Shown here one piece after another: positions 6,673-8,149 of a stretch of DNA of 8,149 nucleotides; the stretch's first letter is position 1; the number at the start of each line of letters is the position of its first letter. A program made the translations under genes and the position numbers. The notes beneath the pieces are model-generated. The model had not been told where the DNA came from and did no database searches. It saw nothing but the letters and a program-made list of their open reading frames with translations. The stretch lies in NCBI GenBank assembly GCA_025453505.1, contig JALOQG010000112.1, positions 1 to 8,149 of the forward strand, read 5' to 3'. Origin of the DNA: Myxococcota bacterium (GTDB lineage Bacteria > Myxococcota_A > UBA9160 > PR03).

Positions 6673-6713
6673 GCGTTGCCGCCTCGCGCGGCGGCAGCGC
6701 ACCGGCGGTGCGC
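6673..6713. repeat. Two overlapping hairpin-forming inverted repeats
   Basis: Bases 6673-6683 and 6690-6700 form an 11-bp stem on plus-strand RNA (GCG, a U-G pair, TGCCGCC against GGCGGCA) with a six-base loop. Immediately overlapping it, GCGCACC (6697-6703) and GGTGCGC (6707-6713) form a perfect 7-bp stem with a three-base loop. The two stems share four bases, so they compete. They lie in the spacer between the small membrane gene and the lipoprotein gene, about 100 bp before the latter. In such G+C-rich DNA hairpins arise often, so function is uncertain. Confidence 0.45.
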
Positions 6714-6745
6714 GCGTAGAGGAGAGTCAGGGGATGGGTCGCGAT

Positions 6746-6759
6746 GCTCCCGGAGGAGC
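6746..6759 (-). terminator. Short stable hairpin after the small membrane gene (possible terminator)
   Basis: On the minus strand GCTCC-TCCG-GGAGC makes a 5-bp stem closed by a UNCG-type tetraloop, 12 bases after the stop codon of the 45-residue protein. No U-tract follows, so it is a weak terminator candidate. It may instead protect a 3' end or be incidental. Confidence 0.3.
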
Positions 6760-6771
6760 GAAGTCGGTCGG

Positions 6772-6909
6772 CTAGGCGGGGAGCCCGCAGTAGCGCACGC
6801 CGATCGCGAAGAGGAGCACCAGGAAGCCCACGATCGCCGGAATGCCACCCGCGATGTAGAGCACCGAGACTGCGTCGGTCTTGCCGCCCGCGGGTCGCTG
6901 TTCGGCCAT
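6772..6909 (-). CDS. Small single-span membrane protein, 45 residues
   Basis: I do not recognise this protein. It reads MAEQRPAGGK, a polar head of about 13 residues, then one hydrophobic helix (about residues 15-37, SVLYIAGGIPAIVGFLVLLF and on) and a short tail RYCGLPA. This predicts an integral inner-membrane protein with one span. The short basic flank at the C-terminal end (Arg39) and little charge before the helix leave the orientation uncertain. Reality is supported by a near-ideal ribosome binding site (AAGGAGG, seven bases before the ATG at 6909) and by the coherent hydrophobic pattern, unlike the Arg-rich noise frames around it. It lies about 200 bp upstream of the lipoprotein gene on the same strand and may or may not be cotranscribed with it. 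Roles such as a small membrane-complex subunit or regulator are possible, but nothing in the sequence decides this. Confidence 0.75.
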   Translation of the reverse strand: MAEQRPAGGKTDAVSVLYIAGGIPAIVGFLVLLFAIGVRYCGLPA

Positions 6910-6916
6910 CTCCGCC

Positions 6917-6923
6917 CCTCCTT
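6917..6923 (-). promoter_or_regulatory. Ribosome binding site for the small membrane protein
   Basis: AAGGAGG on the minus strand, seven bases upstream of the ATG at 6909. It is the best Shine-Dalgarno match in this part of the window and the main argument that the 45-codon frame is translated. Confidence 0.8.
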
Positions 6924-7001
6924 GCGCCGAGCACCCGTCACGGGTCGCTCGAGCGGCGCGCACGGTAGCGGCGCGCCGCGGAGGCGTCGAGGCGACGAGT
7001 T

Positions 7002-7054
7002 CCGATTCGCCCGGACCCCACTCCCCCCGTAGAAGCGGAGCCCGGGCGAATCGG
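7002..7054. repeat. Perfect 13-bp inverted repeat with 27-bp spacer
   Basis: CCGATTCGCCCGG (7002-7014) is matched by its exact reverse complement (7042-7054). The spacer contains a further CTCC/GGAG pair (7021-7024 with 7037-7040), so RNA from either strand could fold into a long interrupted hairpin. No U-tract follows on either side, which argues against a standard intrinsic terminator. It lies about 90 bp upstream of the small membrane gene and 260 bp past the end of the coiled-coil gene. It could be a structured leader, a 3'-end element, an operator or a genome repeat. Confidence 0.7.
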
Positions 7055-7312
7055 TCAGACGAGCGCGTTCCCTCTTGCCTCGCATCCACCGGGCTTCTCG
7101 TTCGCGGTCACCTGCCCGGTGCGGTCGTCGCCCTCCCCCCGGAGCGTGGCGACCGTTTCGTCCTTCTGCGCGCTGCCTTCCCCTCCTCGTCCCTCGCAGC
7201 AAGAGAGAGCAAGCGGGATGCCAGCCGCACGGCGCGCGGCAGCCGACGCGCAGGCGCTTCGACATCGGGCGGATCGCAATGCGGGATTCGCGGCGAGGGA
7301 AAGGTCGCGGCG

Positions 7313-7834
7313 CTAGCGACGGGCGGCAGCGCCAGTTTCGAGATCGTCACTCGATGGAACGCTCGAGTCCGGGTCCGTGCTCTCGGCGCGCCAGTCGGCG
7401 GGGATCCCGGCGAGGTTGGCCTCGACCTCGAGCTCGCGGAGGCGCGCGCGGGCACGATCGACCTCGTCGCGCTTGCGCTTCACGTCCTGCCGAAGCTGGA
7501 AGCTGGTCGTGCTGTGCTCGTCGGTCTGCGCCGGCAGGCCCGGCGGTGAGAACTGCCACTCGCTCTTGGATCCGACGACGGTCGCCAGCTGTGCTTGCGC
7601 CTTCTCGAGCGCCTTCTCCCCCTCGACCACGCTCGTTCGCGCCTCGACGAAGCGGCTACGCCACTCGGAGCGGGTCGCCCCACCCCTTTCCTCGGAGGAG
7701 TACTGCATCGAATCGGGGAGCTTGAGCAGCCGGTCGAGTTCGGGCTGCGCGGCGGCCGGAGTGGCGGCGCCGAAGGCCGTCAGCGATGCGACGACGAGCC
7801 CGGATGTGACGAAGAACCAGCGCCTGGCGCGCAC
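7313..7834 (-). CDS. Small secreted coiled-coil protein of unknown function
   Basis: I cannot name a family. The 173-residue product has a clear Sec signal peptide (RARRW, hydrophobic core, cleavage near A-A-A-QPELD at residue 29), so it is periplasmic or secreted. Two charged helical, coiled-coil-like segments follow: about 56-88, and about 112-142, where KRKRDEVDRARARLRELEVE is typical. They are separated by a Pro/Gly/Thr-rich hinge (93-108), a pattern that suggests a helical hairpin. Before the first helix is LLKLPDSMQYSSEERGG, and after the second NLAGIPADWR; both look like conserved signatures rather than filler. The last 20 residues are acidic and Ser-rich. The start is a GTG at 7834 with AGAGG six bases upstream; the frame runs on upstream, but that would bury the signal peptide. 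It diverges from the PilT-like gene, which hints at, but does not prove, a link with type IV pili. Confidence 0.85.
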   Translation of the reverse strand: MRARRWFFVTSGLVVASLTAFGAATPAAAQPELDRLLKLPDSMQYSSEERGGATRSEWRSRFVEARTSVVEGEKALEKAQAQLATVVGSKSEWQFSPPGLPAQTDEHSTTSFQLRQDVKRKRDEVDRARARLRELEVEANLAGIPADWRAESTDPDSSVPSSDDLETGAAARR

Positions 7835-7985
7835 GGAGATCCTCTCGGGAGCAGGTGGAGCGCCGGCAGCATAGCGGAGCCGGCCCGGCGGAAATGCGCG
7901 GAAGCGGGTCAAGAGCGCGGCCGAATCGCCGATACGCAGGACCGGACCGGCCGGGCCGGGCGGAGACTCGGGAGGACGCTCACGC
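7835..7985. promoter_or_regulatory. Divergent intergenic region (coiled-coil gene / pilT-like gene)
   Basis: These 151 bp must hold starts of transcription for both flanking genes unless the promoters lie inside genes. A repetitive tract at 7941-7960 consists of two ACCGG units followed by two CCGGG units and includes a near-palindrome. A ribosome binding site (GGGAGG, 7970-7975) serves the pilT-like gene ten bases further on. A minus-strand TTGACC at about 7907-7912 looks like a -35 hexamer but has no -10 at proper spacing. I found no sigma-54 site. Confidence 0.45.
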
Positions 7986-8149
7986 ATGGATCGCGAGAAG
8001 CTCCACCGACTTCTCCGTCTCGGTCTCGAGAAGGGCGCGTCCGACATCCATTTCCAGGTCGGTTACCTGCCCCTGTATCGCTTCAACGGCGATCTCGTCG
8101 AGCTCCGCTACAAGGTGCTCGCGCCGAGCGACACCGAAGCCATGGCGCG
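7986..8149 (+). CDS. pilT: PilT-like twitching motility ATPase, N-terminal fragment
   Basis: PilT-type ATPases are cytoplasmic hexamers that power retraction of type IV pili for twitching motility, adhesion and DNA uptake. Only the first 54 codons are in the window. The reading MDREKLHRLLRLGLEKGASD, then IHFQVGYLPLYRFNGDL, matches the start of PilT/PilU proteins: a short helix, the A-S-D-I-H signature, and the strand with the R-x-x-G-D-L turn of the N-terminal domain. The Walker motifs lie beyond the edge, so PilT cannot be separated from PilU or another retraction-type paralogue; the symbol is provisional. The start is an ATG at 7986 with GGGAGG ten bases upstream. The gene diverges from the secreted coiled-coil gene. 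Confidence 0.87.
   Translation, partial: MDREKLHRLLRLGLEKGASDIHFQVGYLPLYRFNGDLVELRYKVLAPSDTEAMA

Larger units (their letters stand above)
6910..7312. other. Intergenic stretch of about 400 bp without a convincing gene
   Basis: All open frames here are Arg/Ala/Pro-rich, lack ribosome binding sites, and show no family signature, so I call no gene. The stretch holds the ribosome binding site of the small membrane gene at its left end, the 13-bp inverted repeat at 7002-7054, and two C-rich tracts on the plus strand (around 7021-7028 and 7131-7140). Promoters or a structured leader for the small membrane gene, and the 3' end of the coiled-coil gene transcript, should lie here. I saw no match to RNase P, tmRNA, SRP RNA, tRNA or a common riboswitch. 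Confidence 0.5.

Noticed and set aside
5723..6934. N-terminal extension of the lipocalin-like gene to base 6934
   Set aside because: The open frame only overlaps the lipoprotein gene out of frame, and GGGAGGTG sits just before the ATG at 5722.
7015..7047. G-quadruplex on the minus strand (G-runs within the inverted repeat)
   Set aside because: There are not four separate runs of three or more G with proper loops in the core; pairing into the hairpin is the simpler reading.
7055..7279. 74-codon minus-strand frame, and a longer overlapping one starting at 7265
   Set aside because: No ribosome binding site, biased composition and no hydrophobic or domain pattern. The longer one overlaps the small membrane gene and the lipoprotein gene out of frame.
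6910..7312. Structured RNA gene (RNase P, SRP RNA, tmRNA, riboswitch)
   Set aside because: Isolated short matches such as CCGGGCTCC appear, but the diagnostic conserved blocks of these RNAs are absent.
7907..7912. TTGACC as a -35 element for the coiled-coil gene
   Set aside because: The only -10-like hexamer (TATGCT) is about 33 bases away instead of about 17.
7835..8047. Upstream extension of the coiled-coil gene into the pilT-like gene
   Set aside because: It would place a clear signal peptide in the middle of a protein and overlap a better gene. The GTG at 7834 has a ribosome binding site.
1..8149. Mobile element, CRISPR array or defence system
   Set aside because: No transposase, integrase, direct-repeat array, terminal repeats or recognised defence genes; gene composition looks uniform across the window.
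1..8149. Frequent GCGATCGC-like octamers
   Set aside because: Several occur, but mostly within codons and in a genome rich in GAT/CGC/ATC codons; no spacing or strand pattern stands out.

Overview
The window is very G+C-rich, with dense genes, short spacers, GTG and TTG starts beside ATG, and long spurious open frames opposite almost every gene. The gene content is Gram-negative: a periplasmic amidase, several Sec-secreted proteins, a lipoprotein and a type IV pilus ATPase. My best guess is a high-GC member of the old deltaproteobacterial grade (Myxococcota or Desulfobacterota-like) or a related uncultured lineage. This rests on general resemblance only.

Layout. Bases 1-2561 hold a compact minus-strand block, read right to left: a DnaQ-like DEDDh exonuclease, a secreted N-acetylmuramoyl-L-alanine amidase, RNase PH (rph) and the first 35 codons of rdgB (XTP/dITP pyrophosphatase), which runs off the left edge. 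Spacers are 11 bp, a 4-bp overlap and 10 bp, so one operon is likely. Bases 2562-2670 form a divergent intergenic region. Bases 2671-4752 (plus strand) encode a large secreted protein with a trypsin-like fold lacking its catalytic serine, a von Willebrand A (VWA) domain with an intact MIDAS that appears to be inserted into an Ig-like domain, and a C-terminal coiled coil. It converges, with a 7-bp gap, on a minus-strand cytosolic lipocalin/CrtC-like protein (4760-5722).

Further right on the minus strand lie a lipoprotein with a transglutaminase-like cysteine-protease domain (5836-6570), a 45-residue single-span membrane protein with a strong ribosome binding site (6772-6909), a roughly 400-bp stretch with no convincing gene but a 13-bp perfect inverted repeat, and a small secreted coiled-coil protein (7313-7834). 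Diverging from the last gene is the start of a PilT-like twitching-motility ATPase (7986 to the right edge).

How the genes relate. The left block joins nucleic-acid and nucleotide housekeeping (exonuclease, 3'-end tRNA processing, nucleotide-pool cleansing) with cell-wall hydrolysis. The rest is mainly envelope proteins of unknown role. I see no complete defence, mobile or CRISPR system. The most unusual item is the pseudoprotease/VWA/Ig/coiled-coil protein. The cysteine-protease lipoprotein and the tiny membrane protein are the next most interesting.
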